DNA of 33,747 bases from Syntrophobacteraceae bacterium (GCA_007125915.1 SLCH01000213.1:1-33747), one strand, 5' to 3'; positions 8,644 through 18,101 are shown, counted from the first letter of the stretch. A program made the numbers and translations. The notes: generated by a model not told the origin, from the sequence alone.

Positions 8644-10464
8644 TCACTCGATGATGATCTCCTGCTGAGGCCTCACAGGAATAACCTCTTCAACCTCGGG
8701 TCTCCTTTCGGGCTGCAACCTTGGCCTGCGGGCGGGGATGGGCTCTTCCCTCAAAGGCTCCTCCCACCTTCTTTGCGGTGTCCCCACATCTCGTGAAGGG
8801 AAAATGGGACGTGCGTCCTCAATTCTGTCCCGCGCGGGCGGTGAGAGCCGGGGGGGAGAAAAGTCATAAAGAAGGGGCCACGTGGAACGAACCCTCAATT
8901 CTTGGGGGCTCCAGAACCGGGGTCCATCCACTACATCACTTCTGGAAAAGACTGCCCCTTCTCTCGGCATCACGATCACCCCCGGGGGCCGCTGGCTTCT
9001 TGCTGAGCCTTCAAAAACCACCAGCTCGGTCTCTCCGTCCTCCACCCTCACATTGGCCCGGCTGTTCAATATGGCCGCCATGTCAGGGGTTTCAAAGCAA
9101 TGCAGATTCCTGTCTATGAAGACCTGCCCAATATCGATGCGAATGTAGACACATTCGCGTCCTGTGGCTCCATCCACTCGAATGCCAAACCAGGGGTCCG
9201 TGTTCGCATCCAGCTGGGAAAAACCACCATCGGGGTAGACGATTCGTGCGCTGCTCCCCTCCCCCGTACTCACCGTCATGCCCTCATAGATGGACTCGCC
9301 GTACCTCGCCCGGCGAGCATCCACAAAAACATTGGGGCCGGAGGTCTCAAGCTTTCCGATATACCGGCCACGGTCTCCATCCCATAGGGTCCCGTCATGA
9401 ATAGGCACACAGGCCCATCCGGCAAGACAGAGCAGGATTCCACCAATCATGTGAAAAAACACGTTCAACCTGAAATGCATGTTTCCCTCCTGATCAGGGT
9501 TCTTTTGTCTCTGGGAAAAAAGCGATTCCATGCCCAGCACTCTCACTCCATCCACCAGGTCCCTAGAAAGGCAAAGCACCTCTTTTTCATGGGAGTCCCA
9601 CAAGATGAGCTCTTGGGAAGACTTTTTAAGAAGAAACAACTTTGACGCCGTTGAAGGTCCATGACTCTCCTTCCAGTCCAGGGTGACGACCGCATATCTG
9701 GCAGGGCGCACCAGGACGCCATAGACCATGGGGGTGAAAACGGTGTAGAGGGAAAAAATCACAATGAAAGGTGAGACAAACCAAAAACGGGCAGGCAGGC
9801 TTTGTGAAACTTGCCAGGCTGCAATGAGCAAGAAAAGTGCGAGAAACTCTCCTCCAAGAAGAGTCATGAAGTATTGCTGAAGCTCCTGGCTCTCTCCATG
9901 CATCAGCCAGTCATAGACCTTCTCCGCATGACCTGGTCCCAAGGTCACCGAAGAAGGCCCAAACAGCACATTGCTGATGCTCAGCACATCGGCAAAACGC
10001 AAAAGATATGGAAGAACATGAAACATGAGAACCACAAACAAACCCGCAAGGAGAAGCATCCGCCAAAGTTGCGGATGCTTTTGCCAGAGGGAAATCCCCG
10101 CAGCGTGGGCCCTTTCAAGGTGCTCCACGGCGAGGCTTCTTTTCCAAAGGCGCAACAGTATCAGTGGAGGAGCAGCCAGGAGAGACAAAAGAACAACCGC
10201 ATAAAAGAGCAAAGTCATCCATGGCAGAATATTTCCCATGATCAGTACCGCGATGGTGACAAAAAATTTGGCACCTTCCTGGAGGTATAGTTCCCCCGGA
10301 TACTCAAAGAGGCCAAAAAGTCCCAGCAGGTTCAGCTGCGCACGCGCCACCAGGTAACCGAAGGCATAGAAAATAGCCGCTATCCCGGCCATTGAACTGG
10401 TCAGCCAGGCGATGAATATGGCAATTCCTTTGAAGAGTCCCACTGGCTGGGTCCTCCCAAGCAT
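8644..10464 (-). CDS. multi-TM protein with C-terminal FecR-like domain (possibly two translation products)
   Basis: 606-aa ORF; about 5 hydrophobic helices in the first 230 aa; FecR-like segment GESIYEGMTVSTGEGSSARIVYPDGGFSQLDANTDPWF; Pro/Arg-rich tail. Confidence 0.8.
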   Translation of the reverse strand: MLGRTQPVGLFKGIAIFIAWLTSSMAGIAAIFYAFGYLVARAQLNLLGLFGLFEYPGELYLQEGAKFFVTIAVLIMGNILPWMTLLFYAVVLLSLLAAPPLILLRLWKRSLAVEHLERAHAAGISLWQKHPQLWRMLLLAGLFVVLMFHVLPYLLRFADVLSISNVLFGPSSVTLGPGHAEKVYDWLMHGESQELQQYFMTLLGGEFLALFLLIAAWQVSQSLPARFWFVSPFIVIFSLYTVFTPMVYGVLVRPARYAVVTLDWKESHGPSTASKLFLLKKSSQELILWDSHEKEVLCLSRDLVDGVRVLGMESLFSQRQKNPDQEGNMHFRLNVFFHMIGGILLCLAGWACVPIHDGTLWDGDRGRYIGKLETSGPNVFVDARRARYGESIYEGMTVSTGEGSSARIVYPDGGFSQLDANTDPWFGIRVDGATGRECVYIRIDIGQVFIDRNLHCFETPDMAAILNSRANVRVEDGETELVVFEGSARSQRPPGVIVMPREGAVFSRSDVVDGPRFWSPQELRVRSTWPLLYDFSPPRLSPPARDRIEDARPIFPSRDVGTPQRRWEEPLREEPIPARRPRLQPERRPEVEEVIPVRPQQEIIIE

Positions 10465-10654
10465 TTGAAAATGAAAAGATTTTTCTTCCTGGTCAAAAGG
10501 TGCATGAAAAATGAGAGCAGAATCTGCCGGCTTCCGAATCCCCCGGTGGATCAGGACCTCACAGGCAATATTTTCTTACCGAGTTCGAAAGGTGAAGGAA
10601 TGAAGAAGCTGAATCCCGCAAACAGCAGAATGGGAGAGAAATAAATACTTCTTA

Positions 10655-10684
10655 CTTATAAGGTATTGTCCATTCACAGGTCAA
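10655..10684 (-). promoter_or_regulatory. putative sigma70 promoter upstream of the TM-FecR gene
   Basis: Minus strand TTGACC-18 nt-TATAAG. Confidence 0.45.
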
Positions 10685-10802
10685 CGTTTTGGGAAAACAA
10701 ATCCAGGGAGAGTGTCGCAGGGCCGCAGCCCCCCTTGAGCCAATGCCCACGCGCCATGGCGCAGGGAAGTCTTCCTTGTGAAAGTTCAGAAGGCGGGCCA
10801 TT

Positions 10803-11945
10803 TCATGACAGCCGGTTTCGGTAGTCCTCATAGCCAAAGGTTCTGATGATGTCGATCTGGCCATGTGGCCGAAGAATGGCGATGGAGGGAAGCCCGACAC
10901 CGTTGAAGGTGTTGTTTTTGACCATGGTGTAATGAGCCATGTCGAGGAAAATGATTTTAGAACCGACTTCCAGGGGATTCGAAAAGGAATAGTCTCCGAT
11001 CACATCCCCCGCCAGGCAGGTCATGCCGCCCAGCCGATAGGTATGGTTCCGTTCTCCCGGAAGCCCGGCTCCCACGATGGAGGGTCTGTAGGGCATCTCA
11101 AGCACATCGGGCATGTGCGCTGCTGCAGAAGTGTCCAGAATGGCGATGTCCATGTCATTGTGAATCACGTCCAGAACAGTAGTGACCAGAACCCCCGTGT
11201 TGAGAGCGATGGCCTCACCGGGCTCCAAGAACACTTCCTCCACAGTGTACCGTTCCCTGAAACGGACTATGAGTTCCACGAGCAGGCTCACATCGTAATC
11301 ACGGCGCGTGATGTGGTGGCCTCCGCCGAAGTTGACCCAGCTCATTCGAGGAATGAACTCTCCGAATCGCCTTTCAAAAGCAACCAGCGTGCGCGCCAGT
11401 GAATCGGCATTGAGCTCACACAGGTTATGAAAATGAAGCCCGCTGATCCCTTCAAGGCTGTCCTCCACAAAATTGGCGCGGGTCACACCCAGCCGGGAAA
11501 ACGGCCCGCAGGGATCATAGATGGGCACAGCAACTTCCGAATGCTCGGGATTGACCCGCATGCCGCAGGCAACTTTTTTGGAAGCCCTCAGAACTCTGTC
11601 TTTGAAACGATTCCACTGGGAAAAGGAATTGAAAATGATGTGGTCGCTGTGGGCCACCAGATCGTCGAACTCGGAATCCTTGTAGGCGGGGGCAAAAAGA
11701 TGCACCTCCCTGCCAAACTCTTCAAAACCCAGGCGCGCCTCATGAAGGGAGCTGGCCGCCACCCCATGGAGGGTTCGGGCAATGAGCGGGAAAAGGCTGA
11801 ACATGGCAAAGCCCTTCAAGGCCATGAGGATTTTGCAGCCCGATTCCCTTTGAACCCTGTCCAGCACCTGAAGGTTCTGTTCCAGGGCCACCTCATCCAC
11901 CACATAGCAGGGGGTTGGAATTTCTTTCAAATTCAATGTCTTCAT
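10803..11945 (-). CDS. nspC: carboxynorspermidine decarboxylase
   Basis: ORF 10803..12035 with likely start ATG 11945 (MKTLNLKEIPTPCYVVDEVALEQNLQVLDRVQRESGCKILMALKGFAMF: PLP alanine-racemase-fold decarboxylase with LALKxF-type lysine); WVNFGGGHHITR, FLEPGEA. Confidence 0.93.
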   Translation of the reverse strand: MKTLNLKEIPTPCYVVDEVALEQNLQVLDRVQRESGCKILMALKGFAMFSLFPLIARTLHGVAASSLHEARLGFEEFGREVHLFAPAYKDSEFDDLVAHSDHIIFNSFSQWNRFKDRVLRASKKVACGMRVNPEHSEVAVPIYDPCGPFSRLGVTRANFVEDSLEGISGLHFHNLCELNADSLARTLVAFERRFGEFIPRMSWVNFGGGHHITRRDYDVSLLVELIVRFRERYTVEEVFLEPGEAIALNTGVLVTTVLDVIHNDMDIAILDTSAAAHMPDVLEMPYRPSIVGAGLPGERNHTYRLGGMTCLAGDVIGDYSFSNPLEVGSKIIFLDMAHYTMVKNNTFNGVGLPSIAILRPHGQIDIIRTFGYEDYRNRLS

Positions 11946-12000
11946 GGAAGTACGGCCAGCTCCTGTGTGCATTGAATGTGTCCGCTCAAACTCAACGGAA

Positions 12001-13179
12001 TCAGTCCAGAAATCTCTCGTGCCAGGGCAACCCATGATGGTTCAAGGCTTCCATGAAAGGATCGGGATCGAACTCTTCCACGTTGAAAACCCCCTCTCCC
12101 CTCCACTTGCCCTGGAGCATGAGCATGGCACCGATCATGGCCGGAACACCCGTGGTGTAGGAAATCGCCTGGGCTTTGACCTCCCGGTAGCACTGAGCAT
12201 GATCGCAAATGTTGTAGACGAAGTATTTCCTGACCCGCCCGTCCTTGACTCCCTCGATGACGCATCCGATGCAGGTCTTCCCCTTGTAGTTCTCAGCAAG
12301 GGAGGAGGGGTCGGGGAGAAGGGACTTGAGAAACTTCAGGGGAACCACCTGCGTTCCCTCATAATCCACCGGATCGATGCGCGTCATGCCCACATTCTGC
12401 AAAACCCTGAGGTGGGTGAGGTATTCCTGAGAAAAGGTCATCCAAAAGCGGATGCGTTTCACTCCCGGAATATTCTTGGCCAGCGATTCCAGCTCTTCAT
12501 GATACATGAGGTACATTTCACGGGGTCCGATTTCGGGAAAATCAAAGGTCCTGTGAACCGCCATGGGATCCGTTTCAATCCACTGACCATTTTCATAATA
12601 CTTTCCCCTGGCGGTGATTTCCCGAATGTTGATTTCGGGGTTGAAGTTGGTGGCAAAGGGATGCCCGTGATCTCCCGCATTGCAATCCACGATGTCGATG
12701 GTGTGAATCTCATCGAAATGATGCTTGAGCGCATGGGCACAAAAGATATTGGTGACTCCAGGATCAAAACCGCAGCCCAGCAGGGCCATGAGGTTCTTTT
12801 CCTTAAACCTGTCGTGGTAGTCCCACTGCCATTTGTAACAAAACTTCGCTTCGTGAGGCGGTTCGTAGTTGGCCGTGTCGAGATAGTCCACCCCCGTCTC
12901 CAGGCATGCATCCATGATGGTCAGGTCCTGATAGGGCAGGGCAACATTGATCACAAGCTCAGGAGAAAAGGACTTCATCAGGGCCGCCAGCTCGGATGTG
13001 TTGTCCGCATCCACCTGTGCGGTCTCTATGGGACGGCTCAATTGGCTCCTGATGCGCTCGCATTTTTCAATTGTACGGCTGGCCAGAAGAATTTCCGAGA
13101 AGACTTCAGGAACCTTTGCACACTTGTGGGTCACCACTCCTCCGACTCCTCCGGCACCAATGATCATCACTCTACTCAT
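12001..13179 (-). CDS. carboxynorspermidine/carboxyspermidine dehydrogenase (saccharopine dehydrogenase family)
   Basis: ORF 12001..13227, start ATG 13179; Rossmann MIIGAGGVGGVVTHKCA; directly upstream of nspC on the same strand. Confidence 0.92.
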   Translation of the reverse strand: MSRVMIIGAGGVGGVVTHKCAKVPEVFSEILLASRTIEKCERIRSQLSRPIETAQVDADNTSELAALMKSFSPELVINVALPYQDLTIMDACLETGVDYLDTANYEPPHEAKFCYKWQWDYHDRFKEKNLMALLGCGFDPGVTNIFCAHALKHHFDEIHTIDIVDCNAGDHGHPFATNFNPEINIREITARGKYYENGQWIETDPMAVHRTFDFPEIGPREMYLMYHEELESLAKNIPGVKRIRFWMTFSQEYLTHLRVLQNVGMTRIDPVDYEGTQVVPLKFLKSLLPDPSSLAENYKGKTCIGCVIEGVKDGRVRKYFVYNICDHAQCYREVKAQAISYTTGVPAMIGAMLMLQGKWRGEGVFNVEEFDPDPFMEALNHHGLPWHERFLD

Positions 13180-13650
13180 GACGGGCTCCTCGATTTCAAG
13201 TGTCCGTTGATTTTTTGAAACGCACAAATACCCTGCATATATCCGTTGCGTCGCGTCGCAGATTCTTTCACCTTTTCAGGGACGCAGGTTTATAGAGAAT
13301 AAGCTCTGCCATGTCAATCCTCCACCATGATTTCCCTTTGCACTCGGGCATGAATTGAATCATAATAAAACAGTAGGATGACCATATCTCATATGGAAAT
13401 GAAAACAACGCCTTTTCCTTGAACACGGAAACATCCCGCCCGCAAATATGCAAAAGGTGCAGGGGCACTCTTTTTTCATGAACCACCCCTCCTGCCGGGC
13501 AAATTCTGTGTCGCGTCGGCCCTGCAAACACAAGGAATTGAACTTGCAGAAGGCCCCGCTCTTTTCATAAACTCTGTGGTTGCCTTACCCCGTTGCTGTG
13601 GTCAAACCCTCAGATATCTGGCGGTTCATGAAGCCGAAAGGAATTTGCGT

Positions 13651-13950
13651 ATGAACGAAACCGAACTCAAATCGCTGGTGGAACGTATCGCTTTCACCAT
13701 AGAGGAATACCTGGAACTGGTGGCCCTCAAGAAAGACTTCATGACCCAGAAAACATACCAGTCCAAAAAAGAAAAGTATGCAGAAAGCCTGGGAGCGGCG
13801 GTGGGAAAGCTCATTGAAGTGCGGCTTCATTCCACCTCGACAGGGGCAGAATCCGGTCCCTTGCAGGAACTGGAAGATGAAGTGAAAAACCTCGGCTTGC
13901 ATCTCATTGAGTTCATTGACAAAAGAATCATAGAGCTTTCTCATCGCTGA
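13651..13950 (+). CDS. hypothetical protein (about 99 aa, helical)
   Basis: ORF 13576..13950, likely start MNETELKSLVERIAFTIEEYLEL with AAAGGA upstream. Confidence 0.6.
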   Translation: MNETELKSLVERIAFTIEEYLELVALKKDFMTQKTYQSKKEKYAESLGAAVGKLIEVRLHSTSTGAESGPLQELEDEVKNLGLHLIEFIDKRIIELSHR

Positions 13951-13996
13951 TGCTCCCGCTCCATGATTTTTCGAATAAATTGAGTCGTTTCTCTCC

Positions 13997-14803
13997 ATGA
14001 ATGAATTCCGAGTCACGAGCTATAACGAACTGCAGGAGGCCCTTTTCGAGGATTCCTGGAATGCGGACCTGGGGCGCTTTCGCTCCCGGCATGCATTTCG
14101 GGGTCTATCAGATGCTCAGTATCGCCTGGAAACCACCCTGATCCGGCTGGGAGGCGCTTACGCCCAACTGGAAAAGCACCTTCTCAGGAATTTTAAGAAG
14201 TACGCACACCGAGACATGATACAGGGAGATTCTGTCTGGCATTGGCTGTCTGTGGCTCAACACTATGGACTTCCCACCCGGCTGCTCGACTGGACCTACT
14301 CACCCTTTGTGGCCATGCATTTTGCCACTGCCAACATTGACAAGATCAACATGGACGGCACCATATGGGCCGTCAACTACCTTAAAACCCACAACCTCCT
14401 ACCCGACATCCTTCGTTCCAAGCTGAATGAGGAAGGAGCCAACGTGCTCACTGTGGAAATGCTTTCGGAATCCGTCCGGTCTCTGGAAGAACTGGCCGGC
14501 CTGAGCAGGGAAACCTTTGTTGTGTTCCTGGAACCGCCTTCCATTGACGATCGCATCGTGAACCAGTTCGCCCTCTGCTCCATCATGTCGGAACCCAGGG
14601 CCATTTTTGACGACTGGCTGGAGGGGCATCCTGATGTGTGGCGTAAAATCATCATTCCTCATGAGCTCAAGTGGGAAATTCGAGATAAGCTGGATCAGGG
14701 CAACATCACGGAAAGGGTTCTATTCCCGGGTCTGGATGGCCTCACCCGCTGGCTCAAGAGGCACTACAGTCCCAGAACTCCTCCGTTGAAAGGGGGCCGC
14801 TAA
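13997..14803 (+). CDS. FRG domain-containing protein
   Basis: RHAFRGLSDAQYRLETTLIRL and HWLSVAQHYGLPTRLLDWTYSPFVAMHFAT are characteristic of the FRG domain. Confidence 0.92.
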   Translation: MNEFRVTSYNELQEALFEDSWNADLGRFRSRHAFRGLSDAQYRLETTLIRLGGAYAQLEKHLLRNFKKYAHRDMIQGDSVWHWLSVAQHYGLPTRLLDWTYSPFVAMHFATANIDKINMDGTIWAVNYLKTHNLLPDILRSKLNEEGANVLTVEMLSESVRSLEELAGLSRETFVVFLEPPSIDDRIVNQFALCSIMSEPRAIFDDWLEGHPDVWRKIIIPHELKWEIRDKLDQGNITERVLFPGLDGLTRWLKRHYSPRTPPLKGGR

Positions 14804-14837
14804 GAATCTTTCAAAATTGGAGATGGAGGATCCCGGC

Positions 14838-15443
14838 ATGTTTCCCCAGTTCGCTCTCCAGCTTCCTGCATGGGTGGAAGAATTCATAGGAGATCCCCAC
14901 AAAACCTATGAGACCATCGAAGAAAGAATGGCCCTGACCATTGCCCTCTCCCGTCTCAACGTGGAGAAAGGCACGGGAGGACCCTTCGCTGCAGGGGTGT
15001 TCGATCTGACCTTGAAAAAACTCCTGGCCCCCGGTGTCAATCTGGTCCTCCACCACAACTGTTCCGTCCTGCACGCGGAAATGGTGGCGCTCATCCTGGC
15101 CCAGAAAATCATCGGCCATCATGACCTGGGAGCTGGCGAGGGCCAGGCCTATGAACTGGTCACGACGACGGAGCCATGCGCCATGTGCCTTGGAGCCGTC
15201 CCATGGTCCGGCGTGGCCAGACTGGTGTGCGGAGCCAGGGATGAGGACGCTCGAAGCGTTGGTTTTGAGGAGGGCGCAAAAATTGAAAACTGGGTTGAAT
15301 CCCTGGAGGAACGCAACATCACCGTGGTGAGAGACATTCAGCGACAGGAAGCAAAAGCTGTCCTGCGCCTCTACGCGGAAGGAGGGGGCATCATTTACAA
15401 CAGTGAAGGGCAGAATGCCTTTCGTAAACGTTTTTCCATCTGA
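14838..15443 (+). CDS. nucleoside/guanine deaminase-like protein (CDA fold)
   Basis: ORF 14817..15443; zinc motifs HAEMVAL and TTEPCAMCLGA; ATG 14838 preceded by GGAGG. Confidence 0.88.
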   Translation: MFPQFALQLPAWVEEFIGDPHKTYETIEERMALTIALSRLNVEKGTGGPFAAGVFDLTLKKLLAPGVNLVLHHNCSVLHAEMVALILAQKIIGHHDLGAGEGQAYELVTTTEPCAMCLGAVPWSGVARLVCGARDEDARSVGFEEGAKIENWVESLEERNITVVRDIQRQEAKAVLRLYAEGGGIIYNSEGQNAFRKRFSI

Positions 15444-15473
15444 CACCAACCATTTGCGGACTCATTGGGCAAA

Positions 15474-15899
15474 ATGATTCGAGTGAACGAGAACATCTCC
15501 ATCGAAGAGCAGGAAATCGAAGAAGATTTTGTTTTGGCGTCCGGTCCTGGTGGACAAAATGTCAACAAAGTCGCCACAGCCGTGCAGTTGCGCTTTCAGG
15601 TGATGGACTCACCCTCCATCCCTGAGCCCGTCAAGCACCGCCTGCTGAAACTCGCGCACAATCGAATCACCAAGGAGGGAGTCCTCATCATCACAGCTCG
15701 ATCCCACCGCACTCAGGAGCAGAACCGCAGGGAAGCCCGGGAACGTCTCGCTTCCCTGGTCGCGAAAGCAGCGGTTGTTGAAAAACCACGAGTCAGAACA
15801 AAGCCCAGCCGGGCGGCGAAGGAGAGAAGGCTCGAGAACAAACAGAAAAGGGCGAATCTCAAGAAGCTGCGAAAGCACATTCCAAAAAACGAGCACTAG
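15474..15899 (+). CDS. arfB: aminoacyl-tRNA hydrolase, ribosome rescue factor ArfB (YaeJ)
   Basis: MIRVNENISIEEQEIEEDFVLASGPGGQNVNKVATAVQLRF: GGQ motif in ArfB context; Lys/Arg-rich C-terminal tail. Confidence 0.93.
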   Translation: MIRVNENISIEEQEIEEDFVLASGPGGQNVNKVATAVQLRFQVMDSPSIPEPVKHRLLKLAHNRITKEGVLIITARSHRTQEQNRREARERLASLVAKAAVVEKPRVRTKPSRAAKERRLENKQKRANLKKLRKHIPKNEH

Positions 15900-16987
15900 A
15901 AACCCATGAGCTTCCTCAAGGAGAAGCACTCACCCGGGAGCAGAGGATAACTGCAGCGATCCCCCCTGAAGTCTCTCACCACCATGGCGTCATCCCTCAA
16001 CTCTTCCACACTGTGAGGCAACAGGGGAATCTTTCCATGTCCTCCGGGCAGGTCGATGACAAACTGCGGCATGGCAAGTCCCGATATGTGATTCCTCAAC
16101 TGCTTCAGAATTTTCAGTCCTTCGCTCAGGGGCGTTCTGAAATGAGAAGTAGAACGGGTGAGGTCCATTTGCAGGAGGTAATAGGGCTTCACCCGCATGG
16201 TGAGCAGGTTCTGGAAAAGCTCCCCCAAGGTTTCCCCATCGTCGTTGACGCCTTTCAGGAGAACGGTCTGGCTTCCCAGGGGAATTCCCGCATCTGCCAG
16301 ACACTCACAGGCGCGCCTGGACTCCCCATTGATTTCTCGAGGATGGTTGAAATGAAGATTCACAAAAACAGGATGGTGTTTGGCAAGAAGAGCTGCGAGA
16401 TCCTCCTGAATTTTCTCCGGTAAAACGCAGGGTATTCGGCTGCCAATGCGGATGACCTGAACATGTTCCATGGACTTCAGGGAAGAAAGGATCCTGTCCA
16501 GGCGATCCAGAGGAAGAAGAAGGGGGTCTCCACCCGAAAGAAGAACGTCGCGGATTTCCCGGTGACTCGAGATGTATCCAAGCCCTCTCTGAAAATCCTC
16601 CTCCGTGAGAGGCAGAGGGTTTTTCCACCTTCTTTTGCGCGTGCAGAAGCGGCAGTTCATGGCACATTCATGTGACACAAGCCACAGAACACGATTGGGA
16701 TAACGGTGCACCAGATTGGGAACAGGAGACAGACTTTCCTCGGCGAGAGGATCTTCATAGCCGCTCCCGTCCCGCAGTTCCGCCATGTCAGGAATCATTT
16801 GCTTTCCGATGGCATCCCCGCGGTGTTTCATCAACTGGCTGTAGTGCCTGGTGGTGCGAAATGGAAACTCCTCCACCACGCGCTGGATGGACTCCTCCTC
16901 CAATAGCCACTGGACATTCGGTTCCTGGTGAATCCTCATAGGCTTTCCGCATGAATGTTCCCGGTAGACAATGAATGGAGGACTCAA
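15896..16987 (-). CDS. KamA family radical SAM protein (lysine 2,3-aminomutase-like)
   Basis: CAMNCRFC (CX3CX2C) cluster motif; C-terminal DLPGGHGKIPLLP matches the PLP-lysine PGGxGK motif. Confidence 0.9.
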   Translation of the reverse strand: MSPPFIVYREHSCGKPMRIHQEPNVQWLLEEESIQRVVEEFPFRTTRHYSQLMKHRGDAIGKQMIPDMAELRDGSGYEDPLAEESLSPVPNLVHRYPNRVLWLVSHECAMNCRFCTRKRRWKNPLPLTEEDFQRGLGYISSHREIRDVLLSGGDPLLLPLDRLDRILSSLKSMEHVQVIRIGSRIPCVLPEKIQEDLAALLAKHHPVFVNLHFNHPREINGESRRACECLADAGIPLGSQTVLLKGVNDDGETLGELFQNLLTMRVKPYYLLQMDLTRSTSHFRTPLSEGLKILKQLRNHISGLAMPQFVIDLPGGHGKIPLLPHSVEELRDDAMVVRDFRGDRCSYPLLPGECFSLRKLMGF

Positions 16988-17011
16988 TGCATCAAGCCCT
17001 GCGGGGCGATC

Positions 17012-17326
17012 TCATTCACCATTTCTTACAGGGAGATGAATTTTTCTCTTTTCCCGGTCGGGATGCTCCCGATAAAAGATCACCATGTTTCCGACCATTC
17101 CCACTTTTTCTCCTTCCAGTTCGTTGGAAATAGCCTGAGAAATGATGACTTTTTCTTCTTGATGGTCCAAGAATTTCACTTTGATCAATTCATGGGAGAG
17201 GAAAGCTCTGTCAATCTGGGCAAAGACGCGGTCCGTCAGACCGTTCTTTCCTATTTGAACCACAGGTTTGAGATGGTGAGCCAAGCCCTTGAGGTATTGC
17301 CTCTGAAAACCACTGAGTGTGGTCAT
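17012..17326 (-). CDS. yhbY: CRS1-YhbY domain RNA-binding protein
   Basis: ORF 17012..17425, start ATG 17326: MTTLSGFQRQYLKGLAHHLKPVVQIGKNGLTDRVFAQIDRAFLSHELIKVKF. Confidence 0.9.
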   Translation of the reverse strand: MTTLSGFQRQYLKGLAHHLKPVVQIGKNGLTDRVFAQIDRAFLSHELIKVKFLDHQEEKVIISQAISNELEGEKVGMVGNMVIFYREHPDREKRKIHLPVRNGE

Positions 17327-17412
17327 GAATCCTCCTTGCCGGTTCTGCGCGACTGCGACATCCGATCCCGCAGTGCTGTGGAATGGTCTGTGAACTGACG
17401 CTCGGAAGCCCG

Positions 17413-17703
17413 CTAAAACCTCCAAATGGTCTCGACCCCGAGGGCCTGGTTGTCCAGCAGCCCCGCATCCCTGCTTTCATACTTCTCGGTCGCATCTTCA
17501 TCGAGGTACTGGGGTTTGCCCACACGTAGCTTCATTTCCTGCCTGGTATCTCTGTGAAGCACACCAGGATCGGGCGTTCCGGGAACTCTCGGCGGAGGAG
17601 AAGTACCACATCCGGCCAGAAAAAAAAGCAAAAAAGCCACAAATACACCCTGGACAGTTTTAGCATAGAAGGATTCCTGCTTCATGCTCACCACCCTTTT
17701 CAT
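17413..17703 (-). CDS. small putative lipoprotein
   Basis: Signal peptide with lipobox FLLFFLAGC; 96 aa. Confidence 0.7.
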   Translation of the reverse strand: MKRVVSMKQESFYAKTVQGVFVAFLLFFLAGCGTSPPPRVPGTPDPGVLHRDTRQEMKLRVGKPQYLDEDATEKYESRDAGLLDNQALGVETIWRF

Positions 17704-17912
17704 TAAACTCCAGTCCCTTCAGAACAGTCCAGGAACTGGAGCTTTTCTGACAAAACGGATTTTTGCTGAAAAACTGCAAGGGATAATAAGTAACTTAAAT
17801 CTTCTCGGTTTTCCAGTTGCATTGGAATGAAAAAATCCTGCAATTTGCAAGGACCTTTCGCCTCACATAAAGACATCCCCAATGGCCTTTCTCTTGGATT
17901 CCAAAAAATCTG

Positions 17913-17941
17913 TTGACAGCACAGGATTATTTGGGTACTAA
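17913..17941 (+). promoter_or_regulatory. sigma70-type promoter of tRNA-Phe
   Basis: TTGACA-17 nt-TACTAA, ending 15 nt before the tRNA 5' end. Confidence 0.8.
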
Positions 17942-17956
17942 AGACACCACCGAAAC

Positions 17957-18032
17957 GGCGAGGTAGCTCAGTCGGTAGAGCAGTGGACTGAAAATCCTCG
18001 TGTCCTCAGTTCGATTCTGAGCCTCGCCACCA
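17957..18032 (+). tRNA. tRNA-Phe (anticodon GAA), CCA encoded
   Basis: GGCGAGG/CCTCGCC acceptor stem, D arm GCTCAGTCGGTAGAGC, loop CTGAAAA, T arm CTCAGTTCGATTCTGAG, 3' ACCA. Confidence 0.97.
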
Positions 18033-18039
18033 GAAGATC

Positions 18040-18080
18040 AAGGGATTGCAGCCCACAAGGCTCAATCCCTTTTTCTTTTT
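18040..18080 (+). terminator. rho-independent terminator of tRNA-Phe
   Basis: AAGGGATTG-c-AGCC-cacaa-GGCT-CAATCCCTT followed by TTTCTTTTT. Confidence 0.88.
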
Positions 18081-18101
18081 GAGCCCTTTGGCGAATTTCC
18101 A

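Noticed and set aside
11944-13218. 424-aa plus-strand ORF
   Set aside because: Antisense to the carboxynorspermidine dehydrogenase gene.
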